Origin: Bdellovibrio sp. CG22_combo_CG10-13_8_21_14_all_39_27
GTDB taxonomy: Bacteria; Bdellovibrionota; Bacteriovoracia; Bacteriovoracales; Bacteriovoracaceae
Reading direction: 5' to 3'
Assembly (NCBI GenBank): GCA_002786715.1
Contig: PCTW01000096.1
Location: 584 to 59,272, forward strand
DNA: 58,689 nt
Positions 34,766 to 44,000 of the stretch are shown here, piece by piece. A model generated the notes under the pieces. The model saw only the letters and a program-made list of their open reading frames with translations, ran no database searches and was not told where the DNA came from. Both the position numbers and the translations under genes were made by a program. The first letter of the stretch is position 1, and the number at the start of each line of letters is the position of its first letter.

Positions 34766-35140
34766 CTATGATATTCTAAGATCTTTTTTAATGCGATCGA
34801 TAACATCTGAGACTGAAAAAGGCTTCATAATGAGACCCGTACCACCAAGACCAATAATTTCATCTTCATTGGCATCAAGATCTCCAGTGCAGAGATAGTA
34901 GAGAGGCTTATGCTCAAGAGTGGTAATAAATTTTAATACTTCAAGGCCTTTCATTCCAGGCATATTAGCATCACAAAGAACCACATCAATTCTCTGCTCT
35001 TTTAATTGAACTATTGCTTTTTGAGGATCTGTTTCAAAAGTAGAACGAAAACCATCATAGCCAAGACTCTCAGAGAGAATCTCAGCGATATCAATTTCGT
35101 CATCAATCACAATGACACTAAACTCTTCAGTTGTTGACAT
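34766..35140 (-). CDS. Stand-alone response regulator receiver protein (CheY-like)
   Basis: 124 residues forming a single receiver domain. The acidic pair (VIDDE), the phospho-acceptor Asp in VVLCDANMPG, the Thr in YLCTGD and the Lys in MKPF are all present. No output domain follows, so it should act by protein contact. It precedes the double-SIS gene in the same direction with an 8-bp gap. No histidine kinase is encoded in this window. Confidence 0.92.
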   Translation of the reverse strand: MSTTEEFSVIVIDDEIDIAEILSESLGYDGFRSTFETDPQKAIVQLKEQRIDVVLCDANMPGMKGLEVLKFITTLEHKPLYYLCTGDLDANEDEIIGLGGTGLIMKPFSVSDVIDRIKKDLRIS

Positions 35141-35173
35141 AAAATAATTATAGAGAGTATTTCAATAATAGAA

Positions 35174-35200
35174 ATAAAAAAACCCTCTTTTCAGAGGGTT
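35174..35200 (-). terminator. Intrinsic terminator of the ffh-rpsP-khpA operon
   Basis: On the minus strand AACCCTC-TGAAAA-GAGGGTT is followed by TTTTTATTTC. The stem is seven perfect base pairs with a clear U-tract, 30 bp after the khpA stop. Confidence 0.9.
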
Positions 35201-35230
35201 AATTTAATTAAAAGTTGATCAAAATGTTTT

Positions 35231-35470
35231 TCATTCAATAATTTCTAGAACAGATCTTTTCTTAAGTTTTGTCGATGCTGCATTGAGAATAGTTCTCAAT
35301 GCTCTAGCAGTTCTCCCCTGCTTGCCGATAACTTTACCGAGATCAGTTTTGTCAACTTTAAGCTCAATAACTGTTGTCTGTTCACCCATAATCTCATTCA
35401 CTTCAACAAGATCTGGCATATCAACTAAACTTTTAGAAACGTAAGTGATCAAATCCTTCAACTCGCTCAT
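35231..35470 (-). CDS. khpA: KH-domain RNA-binding protein
   Basis: 79 residues starting MSELKDLITYVSK (ATG 35470; GAGAG six bases upstream; a TTG two codons earlier is less likely). It is a single KH domain with the GKVIGKQGRTARALR loop and the closing helix TILNAASTKL. KhpA binds many RNAs in other bacteria, often with KhpB. It sits after rpsP as usual, but here the operon ends with it: a terminator follows, and rimM, trmD and rplS are absent from this place. Confidence 0.92.
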   Translation of the reverse strand: MSELKDLITYVSKSLVDMPDLVEVNEIMGEQTTVIELKVDKTDLGKVIGKQGRTARALRTILNAASTKLKKRSVLEIIE

Positions 35471-35532
35471 AAACAACTCTCACAGGAATTAGGGTTAGAC
35501 GACAGAGACGCGAACAACATTAAATCTAAAAA

Positions 35533-35781
35533 CTAGATTTGAACGTTATTGGCCTTCAAAAGATTTTTTACTGTATCGCTAACTTGAGCACCTTTTTCCA
35601 TCCAAGCTTTGATCTTGTCTGTCTTAACTTGAGTAAGGTTTTTTCCTGCTTCAAGAGCTGGATTATAGAATCCCAATTTTTCAATATAAAGACCTTCACG
35701 AGCTTTACGTGAATCTGTGGCCACGATAGTGAAAAGTGGGGCTTTTTTACGACCATTTTTTGACATACGAATAGTTAACAT
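35533..35781 (-). CDS. rpsP: 30S ribosomal protein S16
   Basis: 82 residues, opening MLTIRMSKNGRKKAPLFTIV, then SRKAREGLYIEKLGFYNP, the conserved S16 core. GGAG lies six bases upstream of the ATG at 35781; a TTG two codons upstream is not needed. It is the second gene of ffh-rpsP-khpA, a common order in bacteria. S16 helps assemble the 30S subunit. Confidence 0.97.
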   Translation of the reverse strand: MLTIRMSKNGRKKAPLFTIVATDSRKAREGLYIEKLGFYNPALEAGKNLTQVKTDKIKAWMEKGAQVSDTVKNLLKANNVQI

Positions 35782-35879
35782 TAACAACTCCTAATAACAT
35801 CACTACAAAATCTAACTGGGGAAAATTAGACTTGCGGCGAACAAAAGTCAACTTATTTCAATGATTAACAAGGCTCAGA

Positions 35880-37322
35880 TTAGAAATATCCCTTACCCCA
35901 AGGACCCTTGCCCTTACCTTTTTTCGGACCTTTACCACCGATTGCCGGCGGCTGCCTGAAACCTGCTTGCGCAGCGCCTCCAGGCATGCCCGGCATTCCA
36001 GGAAATCCGCCTTTCATCATTTGCATCATTCCGCCCATCATTTTTTCCATTTGACGGAATTTCGCCAAGAAATCACGAACTGCTTTTTCAGTATTCCCCG
36101 AACCTCGAGAAATGCGGCCAACATGTGAATCCTTGATGATTTTATAATTTTGACGTTCCTTCTTAGTCATAGAATCGATGATCACCCTCATGCGCTTCAT
36201 TTCATTTTCAGCTGGAGAAAGATCCCCAATCTGCTTCATCATGCCGCCCATGCCAGGAATCATTTTCATGATTGAACCCATGGAACCTAAACTTTTGATC
36301 ATATCCATTTGCTTCATAAAATCTTCGACGGTGAACTGGCCTTTCTCCAAGTTCTTCATCATTTTTTCAGCTTCTTTCTGATCAATATTTTCTTCAGCTT
36401 TTTCAACTAAAGAAACCACGTCACCCATATCGAGAATTCTTCCCGCCAAACGATCGGGATGAAAGAGCTCTAGGTCCTTCATCTTTTCGCCGGTAGAAAT
36501 GTACTTAATTGGAACACCGGTGGAATGGCGAATAGAGAGTGCAGCACCACCGCGGGCATCAGAATCCATCTTCGTTAACACGATACCTGTCAAACCAATG
36601 GCATCATGAAAAGTTTTAGCAACGTTGACAGCTTCCTGTCCGGTCATGGCATCAGCGACCATTAACACTTCGGGATTAAGACTCTCAATCCCCTTTTTGA
36701 CTCTGACGATTTCACTCATCAAACTGTCGTCAACATGCAAACGTCCAGCCGTATCGATAATGACGACATCCATATGTAGCTTCTTCGCCTCTTCCATACC
36801 TAAACGAGCAATCTCTTCAGGTGGGAGGCAAAGATTAGAATCGAAATACTCGATGCCTAAATTTTTTGCATGGGTTAAAAGTTGATCCTTGGCCGCAGGT
36901 CTAAAAGTATCACAAGGAACAAGGTACACTTTTTTATTTTTTTTGTTGGTTAAATGAAGAGCAAGTTTGCCAGAGAAAGTTGTTTTACCTTGTCCGTTTA
37001 ATCCGACGACGAGAACTGGAATAGGACCTGGTCTGTCGAGCGAAATTTCTTCGTTGGCCGTTCCCATGATCGCCGCAAGTTCATCGTGAACGATTTTGAT
37101 AAACTGCTGATCAGGATCGACACCAGTGATCACTTTTTCACCGAGAGATTTTTCTTTTACTTTGGTAACGAAGTCTTTAACGACTTTAAAATTGACGTCG
37201 GCTTCAAGCAAAGCTGTTCGAACTTCTTTAAGAGCATCTTCAATATTTTGTTCGGTGATTTTAGCTTTGCCTTGGATATGTTTTAGCGCTGAACCAAATT
37301 TTTCACTTAACGTATCAAACAT
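35880..37322 (-). CDS. ffh: Signal recognition particle GTPase Ffh (SRP54)
   Basis: 480 residues in N-G-M order. The N domain opens MFDTLSEKFGSALKHIQGK. The G domain has its P-loop as GLNGQGKTTFSGKL (usual form GLQGSGKTTT), DTAGRLHVD, TKMDSDARGG and the closing YISTGEK. The M domain (about 330-480) is rich in methionine, with GSMGSIMKMIPGM, and ends in a Gly/Met/Pro tail with KGPKKGKGKG. Ffh binds 4.5S RNA and signal sequences and delivers ribosomes to FtsY at the membrane. The Gln in the P-loop is a small deviation; the enzyme is otherwise normal. First gene of its operon. Confidence 0.97.
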   Translation of the reverse strand: MFDTLSEKFGSALKHIQGKAKITEQNIEDALKEVRTALLEADVNFKVVKDFVTKVKEKSLGEKVITGVDPDQQFIKIVHDELAAIMGTANEEISLDRPGPIPVLVVGLNGQGKTTFSGKLALHLTNKKNKKVYLVPCDTFRPAAKDQLLTHAKNLGIEYFDSNLCLPPEEIARLGMEEAKKLHMDVVIIDTAGRLHVDDSLMSEIVRVKKGIESLNPEVLMVADAMTGQEAVNVAKTFHDAIGLTGIVLTKMDSDARGGAALSIRHSTGVPIKYISTGEKMKDLELFHPDRLAGRILDMGDVVSLVEKAEENIDQKEAEKMMKNLEKGQFTVEDFMKQMDMIKSLGSMGSIMKMIPGMGGMMKQIGDLSPAENEMKRMRVIIDSMTKKERQNYKIIKDSHVGRISRGSGNTEKAVRDFLAKFRQMEKMMGGMMQMMKGGFPGMPGMPGGAAQAGFRQPPAIGGKGPKKGKGKGPWGKGYF

Positions 37323-37423
37323 CTGAAGACTCCTCAGGAATAAAGGAGCCTAGCTTAACCAATTTGAGGGGTTTCTTCAACTCAATTGACGCACCAAGTG
37401 CATATGAAGTATAGATGTTGCCG

Positions 37424-38506
37424 ATGAAATTCTCTAACCAACTCGAAAATAAGCTACAGCTACTCAAAGCACGCAGAGTTCCCATAGAATTGGGTGCTAT
37501 TCATGCAGAGTCAGCTTTGTGGCTGGCGCCCATGTCAGCAATCTGTGATGCGCCTTTTCGTTTGCTGATGCAAGAATTGGGTGCGGGAGCAACAGTCAGT
37601 GAGCTCATTTCCTGTCATGGCATCAATTACAATAATGAACAAACTCATCGCATGCTACGCATCCTTCCTGAAGAAACAAATATAGGCTTGCAACTTTTTG
37701 GGGAAGATCCTGAAGCGATGGCCACTTCTGCTAAAGTTGCTCAAGAATTTAATCCTAAATGGATCGATATCAATATGGGTTGTCCAGTTCGCAAGGTCGT
37801 CACCAAAGGTTCAGGCTCAGCCTTACTCAAAGACACAAGTAAGTTGGGACATTTTTTCTCGACGATCAAAAAGTCTCTCGAAGTTCCGCTAACGATTAAA
37901 ATTAGAACAGGATGGGATGCTCAAACTATTAATGCTCTCGAGGTGATTCGCATTGCTCGAGAAGAAGGAGTAGAGTTTGTCGCTATTCACGGTCGAACGA
38001 GAACTCAGCAATACACTGGTTATGCCGATTGGGATTTACTTGAAACGATTGCCAGTGATTCTCCTCTCCCAATTATTGGAAATGGAGATCTTCATTCTAC
38101 CCCTTTAGTCAAAAATCGAATGGCAAGAACTCAATGCAAAGCTTTGATGCTTGGTCGCGGGCCTCTTCGAAATCCCTTTTTATTTCTTGAACCTTATATC
38201 GAAGAAAATGATCAACTTGTTTTTACACCTGCTGACTATTGGGAAGTGGTTCAACGTTATCACCACCTCTTAGAAAATTTTGTAGATCGTGAAAGAACAA
38301 TGATTGTTCAACTCAGAAAGCTTATTGTTTGGATGGCCGCAGGTTTTCCTCACGTCGCTCAATTTAGAGGTCAGTTATTTGAAACTCAAGAGCTGCAAGG
38401 AATTCTCAAGATCAGTGAGAACTATTTTATGGGTCTCATGGATGCCGGATTTCATCACAAGAATATCGACCTCAACTCGCCTTTTATGGCGGGTGGCCAC
38501 GGCTAA
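37424..38506 (+). CDS. dus: tRNA-dihydrouridine synthase
   Basis: About 360 residues of the flavin-dependent Dus family, which reduce uridines in the D-loop of tRNA. LAPMSAICDAPFR is the FMN-site opening, INMGCPVRKVVTKGSGSALL contains the catalytic Cys, and IKIRTGW, VAIHGRTRTQQYTG and IIGNGD complete the barrel. The length and GxGSALL pattern resemble DusB. The ATG at 37424 is preferred to a TTG three codons earlier; neither has a strong ribosome site. It stands alone, followed by hairpins and the promoter of the next secreted protein gene. Confidence 0.94.
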   Translation: MKFSNQLENKLQLLKARRVPIELGAIHAESALWLAPMSAICDAPFRLLMQELGAGATVSELISCHGINYNNEQTHRMLRILPEETNIGLQLFGEDPEAMATSAKVAQEFNPKWIDINMGCPVRKVVTKGSGSALLKDTSKLGHFFSTIKKSLEVPLTIKIRTGWDAQTINALEVIRIAREEGVEFVAIHGRTRTQQYTGYADWDLLETIASDSPLPIIGNGDLHSTPLVKNRMARTQCKALMLGRGPLRNPFLFLEPYIEENDQLVFTPADYWEVVQRYHHLLENFVDRERTMIVQLRKLIVWMAAGFPHVAQFRGQLFETQELQGILKISENYFMGLMDAGFHHKNIDLNSPFMAGGHG

Positions 38507-38515
38507 ATCTTCATT

Positions 38516-38557
38516 CGCCCAGTTTTATGGGCGCTAAGTTCACGACTTATTGAACTT
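38516..38557 (+). terminator. Two consecutive hairpins after dus
   Basis: CGCCCA-GTTTTA-TGGGCG (38516-38533) and AAGTTCA-CGACTTAT-TGAACTT (38536-38557). Neither has a T-run, so rho-independent termination is doubtful, but their place directly after the dus stop suits transcript end formation. Confidence 0.4.
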
Positions 38558-38590
38558 CACTATCATAGATTCAAGCACTTACTCATCTAC

Positions 38591-38630
38591 TCACTGAAAT
38601 CCTTAACGATTTCAGTGATATTGCCGATAA
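38591..38630 (+). promoter_or_regulatory. Sigma28-like promoter overlapped by an 11-bp inverted repeat
   Basis: TAAC (38604-38607), exactly 15 bp, then GCCGATAA (38623-38630), the best FliA-type promoter in the window. The -35 lies in the loop of TCACTGAAATC-CTTAAC-GATTTCAGTGA (38591-38618), a perfect 11-bp inverted repeat that would fit an operator. The downstream ATG at 38655 has GAGGTGG five bases upstream. Confidence 0.65.
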
Positions 38631-38654
38631 TAAAGATGTGTTGAGGTGGATTTT

Positions 38655-40781
38655 ATGAATAAATATTCAATAACAATTATCTGTTTGATTGCGATGGCAT
38701 CGCCATTGTCGCAGGCTACAGATAGTAACGATTTTTTTCGCTTTAACCCTTTCAGTTCAACAACAGATCAATGCACGAAAAAATCTCAAGATTTAAGTGA
38801 GCTTAATCAATTGTTCAATGAAAACACTGCCCCAGGAGAAACACCTGATAGACCGCTAAAACTGATGTGGCTGGAACGAGAACTAGAAATTGCAAAATCA
38901 AATTTAGCGATCATTGATGGTCTAAAAAAAATAAATACCGAATTTAAAGAATCTGTGGCGAAAGTCGTCCCCGATGGAAATTTCGCTTGGACTTATAACG
39001 ATGCTAAAAAAATTGATCTGCTTCAAGAGCAAACTCAGAATGCCGCTAGTAACTATGCTCGCTTTAATACTATGGCCAACTTATTATCAGGAATTCAAGA
39101 GTCCCTTTTTGATTCAGGCGAACCTTTAGTTCCACCTGCAAATCTTCCCGCAAATATGACAGCAAGAGCGTCCTGGCTCTATAAAGAACTTTATAATCGC
39201 AATAAAAATAAATCTTCAAGTATCATTTCTAAAAGTGGCTTAAGTGATTATTTCAGCCAAAGTCCTCCAGATGAACTTCCGATGGATAATTCAATCCTTA
39301 TCTCAAAGTTCTTAATGGCCTATTCGACATCGCTCTTTAAAAGTGACGGCACAATTGTTCCAGAAAGTGAACTTTCTTCAAAAATGGAAACTTATAAAAG
39401 AGTTCTCTTTGATTCTATTCCGAGTGATGCTGCTGCACGGATCGCATCTGAAGATACTGGTCAACTCAATACAACAGTCGAGTACAACCGCTATAAAGGC
39501 TGTCTTGCTCAAGATGCTTACATCGCTCGAACTGCCCAGGCTTGTAGCAATGAAAAAAAGGCATGGATTTCAAAAGTTGAGAATGTGAAAAATAAATTTA
39601 CTGATCTTAAAAAGAGAATGATCATCACTTCAAAAGACATCGATAATTATGCCAGTCTCAATATCAATAAAATATCAACTTTAGCAGAAAGTATGGAAGC
39701 CTCGCAAATAGCACCTCAAAGAAGTGCTAAAGATGACATGATCATTCGTCTTAAAAATATGAACTTTTTTAGACAGAAAAAAATAAAAATGTCCTTAACA
39801 AGTGATAAATCAACAACGGATTCGAAAATTGACTTTTACAATTCGACAATCCGCCAACTACTTTGCTCTTCAAGCGATTGCCCGTCTCAAGATATTTTCG
39901 ATCAAAACCTCAATATAAACACTGAAAACTTCAAATTGTATTTATCAAAAATTCAAGAAGGCCAAGTCAGTGATCAAGACCTAGCGAAGCTTGAAGACTT
40001 TTACAGGCAAGAAGATCTAAAACTTACGGCTGAGCTTAATAGAATCAAATCAGAACCTCGCAATAAAGTGATCATGATGTCTATGGATTTGCTTGCTAAT
40101 GACATGGTAAAGAACTGTCGTGAAAATAATCAAGTGACAATGTTATCATGTCAAAATAATGATCTTGGTAATTTCAGAGCGATTACTTCTAAAATTAAAT
40201 CCCTTGGTGGCGATGTTAGCAATGTAATGATTTCGCTCAGAGGTAATCCACAAGATGCCAGCTTCTTAAACATAAATACTGAATGTACCAAAATGAGCCC
40301 TATTCCTGATGACGAAAATAAAATTATAAAAGAGATATGCTCTAATGCTGCAAAAAACTACCTTGCCACAGTTCAACAGAAAGAAGATGAAGTAAATGAT
40401 CAAAAATTTCTTCAACAAAATCGAGTGACTCCTAATGAAAGGGGTGAAGTTTACGTTACCAATTCTCGCGGACGTCGCGTCTTGGCCGAAGGTGCATCTG
40501 TAGAGCATGTTGATAGCGGAATTGGACGGGCCCTCGCTCAATCATTTCAAGAACAAATGGCGGGAGACAATTTAGTACCAGGCTGGATGAGCTTAGGAGT
40601 TAATTATCTCAACCGCCAAGACCGTTATGATTATTTCACTTGGTATGGACAACAAGAAAAAACCTACCTCTACCAACAACAGCAATACTGGAACAACATC
40701 AATCAACAGTGTGCCTTTGCTCAAGGAATGTGCGTTCCCATGGCCCTTAACCCAGCAACTGGCGCAGGATTCGGATTCTAA
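38655..40781 (+). CDS. Large secreted hypothetical protein
   Basis: About 708 residues starting MNKYSITIICLIAMASPLSQA, a signal peptide. The mature protein is mostly helical, Ser/Asn/Lys-rich, with scattered cysteines that come in near pairs (YKGCLAQ ... AQACSNE; LLCSSSDCPS; KNCRENN ... LSCQNND; CAFAQGMC). It ends in NPATGAGFGF, whose terminal aromatic is compatible with outer-membrane association. I do not recognise a family. It is followed after 234 bp by the gene for the 1694-residue lipoprotein in the same orientation, and both look like envelope proteins of the same class as those at 10139 and 25768. Confidence 0.85.
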   Translation: MNKYSITIICLIAMASPLSQATDSNDFFRFNPFSSTTDQCTKKSQDLSELNQLFNENTAPGETPDRPLKLMWLERELEIAKSNLAIIDGLKKINTEFKESVAKVVPDGNFAWTYNDAKKIDLLQEQTQNAASNYARFNTMANLLSGIQESLFDSGEPLVPPANLPANMTARASWLYKELYNRNKNKSSSIISKSGLSDYFSQSPPDELPMDNSILISKFLMAYSTSLFKSDGTIVPESELSSKMETYKRVLFDSIPSDAAARIASEDTGQLNTTVEYNRYKGCLAQDAYIARTAQACSNEKKAWISKVENVKNKFTDLKKRMIITSKDIDNYASLNINKISTLAESMEASQIAPQRSAKDDMIIRLKNMNFFRQKKIKMSLTSDKSTTDSKIDFYNSTIRQLLCSSSDCPSQDIFDQNLNINTENFKLYLSKIQEGQVSDQDLAKLEDFYRQEDLKLTAELNRIKSEPRNKVIMMSMDLLANDMVKNCRENNQVTMLSCQNNDLGNFRAITSKIKSLGGDVSNVMISLRGNPQDASFLNINTECTKMSPIPDDENKIIKEICSNAAKNYLATVQQKEDEVNDQKFLQQNRVTPNERGEVYVTNSRGRRVLAEGASVEHVDSGIGRALAQSFQEQMAGDNLVPGWMSLGVNYLNRQDRYDYFTWYGQQEKTYLYQQQQYWNNINQQCAFAQGMCVPMALNPATGAGFGF

Positions 40782-41015
40782 CCACTTTTGCCACCAAAAT
40801 TGGGCATGTCACCCACCCCTTTTGGAAGTGTGAAAATCTCTTTACCTAAAATTCCTGAGTCATTTCAACGGATTGTCTTTTTTGCCTTTTCTTCACCACG
40901 ATTTCGGCTATTTAGACCATCTCGAGGGGTAAAATATTCCTATCCCTTCAAGGTCACTTCATTCGGTTGAATCCAATCGGCAAGTTACCCGAAAAGGATA
41001 TGGGAGTTTATAGTT

Positions 41016-44000
41016 TTGAAAAGTGGTGTCTTAAAACCAACATTTATTCTTTTGATTTTGAGTTTAATCTTAAGCTCATGTGTCCCTCAGCAAAAAGGTT
41101 CGGCCAAAAAGAGAACTTCGACTGCAGCGACTGGCGGCACGACAACAGCAACTCCTACTCCTTCATTTACGACAACACAAAGTGCTTATTGGTACGATGG
41201 TGTAGCGCAATCTGGAGCTCTCACAGTAAATCAAAACACCACCACTCTTTTTTATATCAGAGGTCAAAAAATTCATGATTTTCTATCCCTTACTGGAAAC
41301 TCAACTAAAGTTTATTGTCTCGTCGTTGATTACAACAGTGCGAGTGCGAAGAAACAATTGAGATCACGGGCCGTGCCTATCAGCTTTAATAACCTATCTA
41401 CGGGAACCCTCGAAAGATTATTCAGAATAGATGCTATTGAAGACTCCCTCAATAGCTCAACTTGTTCAGGAACTACTTATCAATTCAATTCAACCGGTCA
41501 AACATTAGGAACCGTTGCTTCTAGCGACGCTGCCTTTTCTCCTAAGAATTTTTGTACTAACTGTAGTGGTATTATAACCAGCGTTCAAACCTCTCTCTAT
41601 ACAGCAAGTACAGGAATTGGAACTGTTACTTATGTCCCAAAAAGTATTCTCGATATTGGTTCCATGAGCTTAAGAATCGATACGAAGTCAAACACAGTTG
41701 AAAATCCCGTTTCATGCTCCCTCTCTACTTGCAGGGCCAAGGGCTTTGATTGCTGTCTTGACGGTCAGTGTGTGAAAGATGGACAAGTTAAACCGAATGC
41801 TCCCAATGAATCGGATTATCCACAAGCGCTTGCTGATGTTCTCTCGAATCCAAGTAATTTTACGAAGTGGCCTAATATCTATTATGTTTGTAGTCAGCAA
41901 GTAGTTCCAGTCCCTACTCCTACTCCTGGACCAGATGCTCAAGCAACTTCATCTGCTCTTTTACAACAGGATATTTTAGACTATCAATGTTTGGAAGAAG
42001 GTAAAAAATCATTTCCCGATTTTCCAGCGACGATGACATGTGCTCCGACATATGACATTACGGCCTACGAAGCTGTTCGCACAAAAGTTTGGAATAAGTG
42101 CGGTTGTTCAGCTGATCCCTTCCCAACCGACCCGAATAATTTCTATTGTCCTGACTTTGGATTAAAACCGGTCAAAGATCAATTTGGAAATATTATTGAA
42201 ATCGTTTGTGACATTCCACAACCGATTTCAGAACCAACCCCTTTCCAAGAATTATCGCTTTCAATCTCGACTCGTCATGCTCCTCACCGGTTTTACGATG
42301 CAACGACAGGTTCATCTGTTGATGATATTCAAGTGGCCCAACAAGCAGGACAAACACCTATTCCTGAAGGAACGCCTTTTTCTTATCTGGATGAAACAAG
42401 CAAAACAGACCCACTCAATGTATCAAATAATATGAATGCCATTCTTGGTGAATTCTCAACTGAATTGAATCGTGCCCTTCCTGCAAAAGTAGTAAATGTG
42501 GAATACGATCAGACCTATATCATTTCAACCAACAGTGGTCTTTATAGTCCATGTCCAATGTGCGCAAGAGATAGTTGGTATGCCAGCTTTACGGCCCATC
42601 CTACTTCAAACAGAGGTGCAGGACTCCAAGCAAGTAGCTGGACTACAGAAAGAGACGAATTTGTTTTCAATTCTAGCTTAGGCAATTACGAAGATACACA
42701 ATTTGGACGCGCCTGTTGGTTACCTCCGACCATGATACCTTTCTCTCATACAACGCAAACAACAGCGACTGCTCAAAGACAAAATCGTCTTATCACTCAA
42801 GCCGCCATGTACATGAACGGCTATCAAAGAGACTGGTACGGTTTCAATAAAGGCGCACTTATCGGATCATTTGATGGTGTGAAATGGTTTGCCATTGGTA
42901 AATCAAGACGTATTAGAGCGACCACGACAAAGCTTTTCCTCGCGATCAATGCCCCCTTCGCAGATTTGGCTGATCCGACTACTTTCTCAATCAGCATCCT
43001 TGCTGATAACTCTAATTCTGTAGCTCCACTTTATGATTATGATCCAGACTATACACTTTATGAATCAAATCAAAATCAGGGCGGAAGCTGTCAAGCCTAT
43101 CACCAATGTGAAGTCGATACAGACTGTATTACTCGCTTAGGTTGGGAATATATGTGTATCGATGTCTCAGACTTTAGAACAAGAATGCCACGATTTGATA
43201 TTTTTGGAGAAGAAAAATCCAATGATCAAATTGCAGAAGCTGGGATTTCAGAATTTCTCCAAGGAACAATGCCTGGAGGTTCTCGCAAGCGTTGTGTTTA
43301 CAGAGGTGCTGGATCAATTTGTAAAGGTGACTATACTTCAGGAATTAAAAATACAACTGACAATCGCCAGCGGATGTTTACTTGCGCACCCAATTTTTAC
43401 TGTGCCACAGTAGACTCATCTAATTTCAACGATGAAGTTGTCAGAGATCCTAATCAACTTGAAACTTTCTTATATGGTATGGATGCCGATGTTTTAGGTC
43501 GTCCCCTTTCCTACTTAGGAACCGGAAAAACACTACCGACAGTCGCTCAAACAAACATTATATCCAATGCTTCAATTCTTTTATCAAACACCACTGACGT
43601 AGGTCTCTGCCGACCTGGAAAAAAATTATCTTCTGTATCATTGTTGGCACAACACAATGACAAAGATACCTCAAAGCGAACGGATTATATTAACCAAATC
43701 TCTTCATGTAATTCTGGAACGACAGGATCAGCGAGAGTTGTATCATGTCCTCAAATTGAATCGCGAGATGATCAAGCAACAACGAAAGGCAATTATATCT
43801 TCAGCGGCTTTGAAACGACTCTTTTAGAACAACAGAATATGTGTGGAAAAGAATCTCAATACACCCAGTCTCCTGGAGTTGTCGTTTCAACTTTCAAGGC
43901 AATTGAAGCTCAGTCTCTACCTTCTCAATCATTTCTCCTTGCACCTACATTAGTGCAAGACGCCTGTTTAAGAAGACCAGGTTCAGTATGTCATACCAAC

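Noticed and set aside
35200-37322. Expected rimM-trmD-rplS after rpsP-khpA
   Set aside because: A terminator and unrelated genes follow khpA; these genes are simply not in this window, and nothing suggests a deletion event.
40967-41278. A 103-residue frame at the start of the giant lipoprotein gene
   Set aside because: It lies in another frame over the lipoprotein signal region and lacks any recognisable feature; the TTG-started frame has a textbook lipobox.
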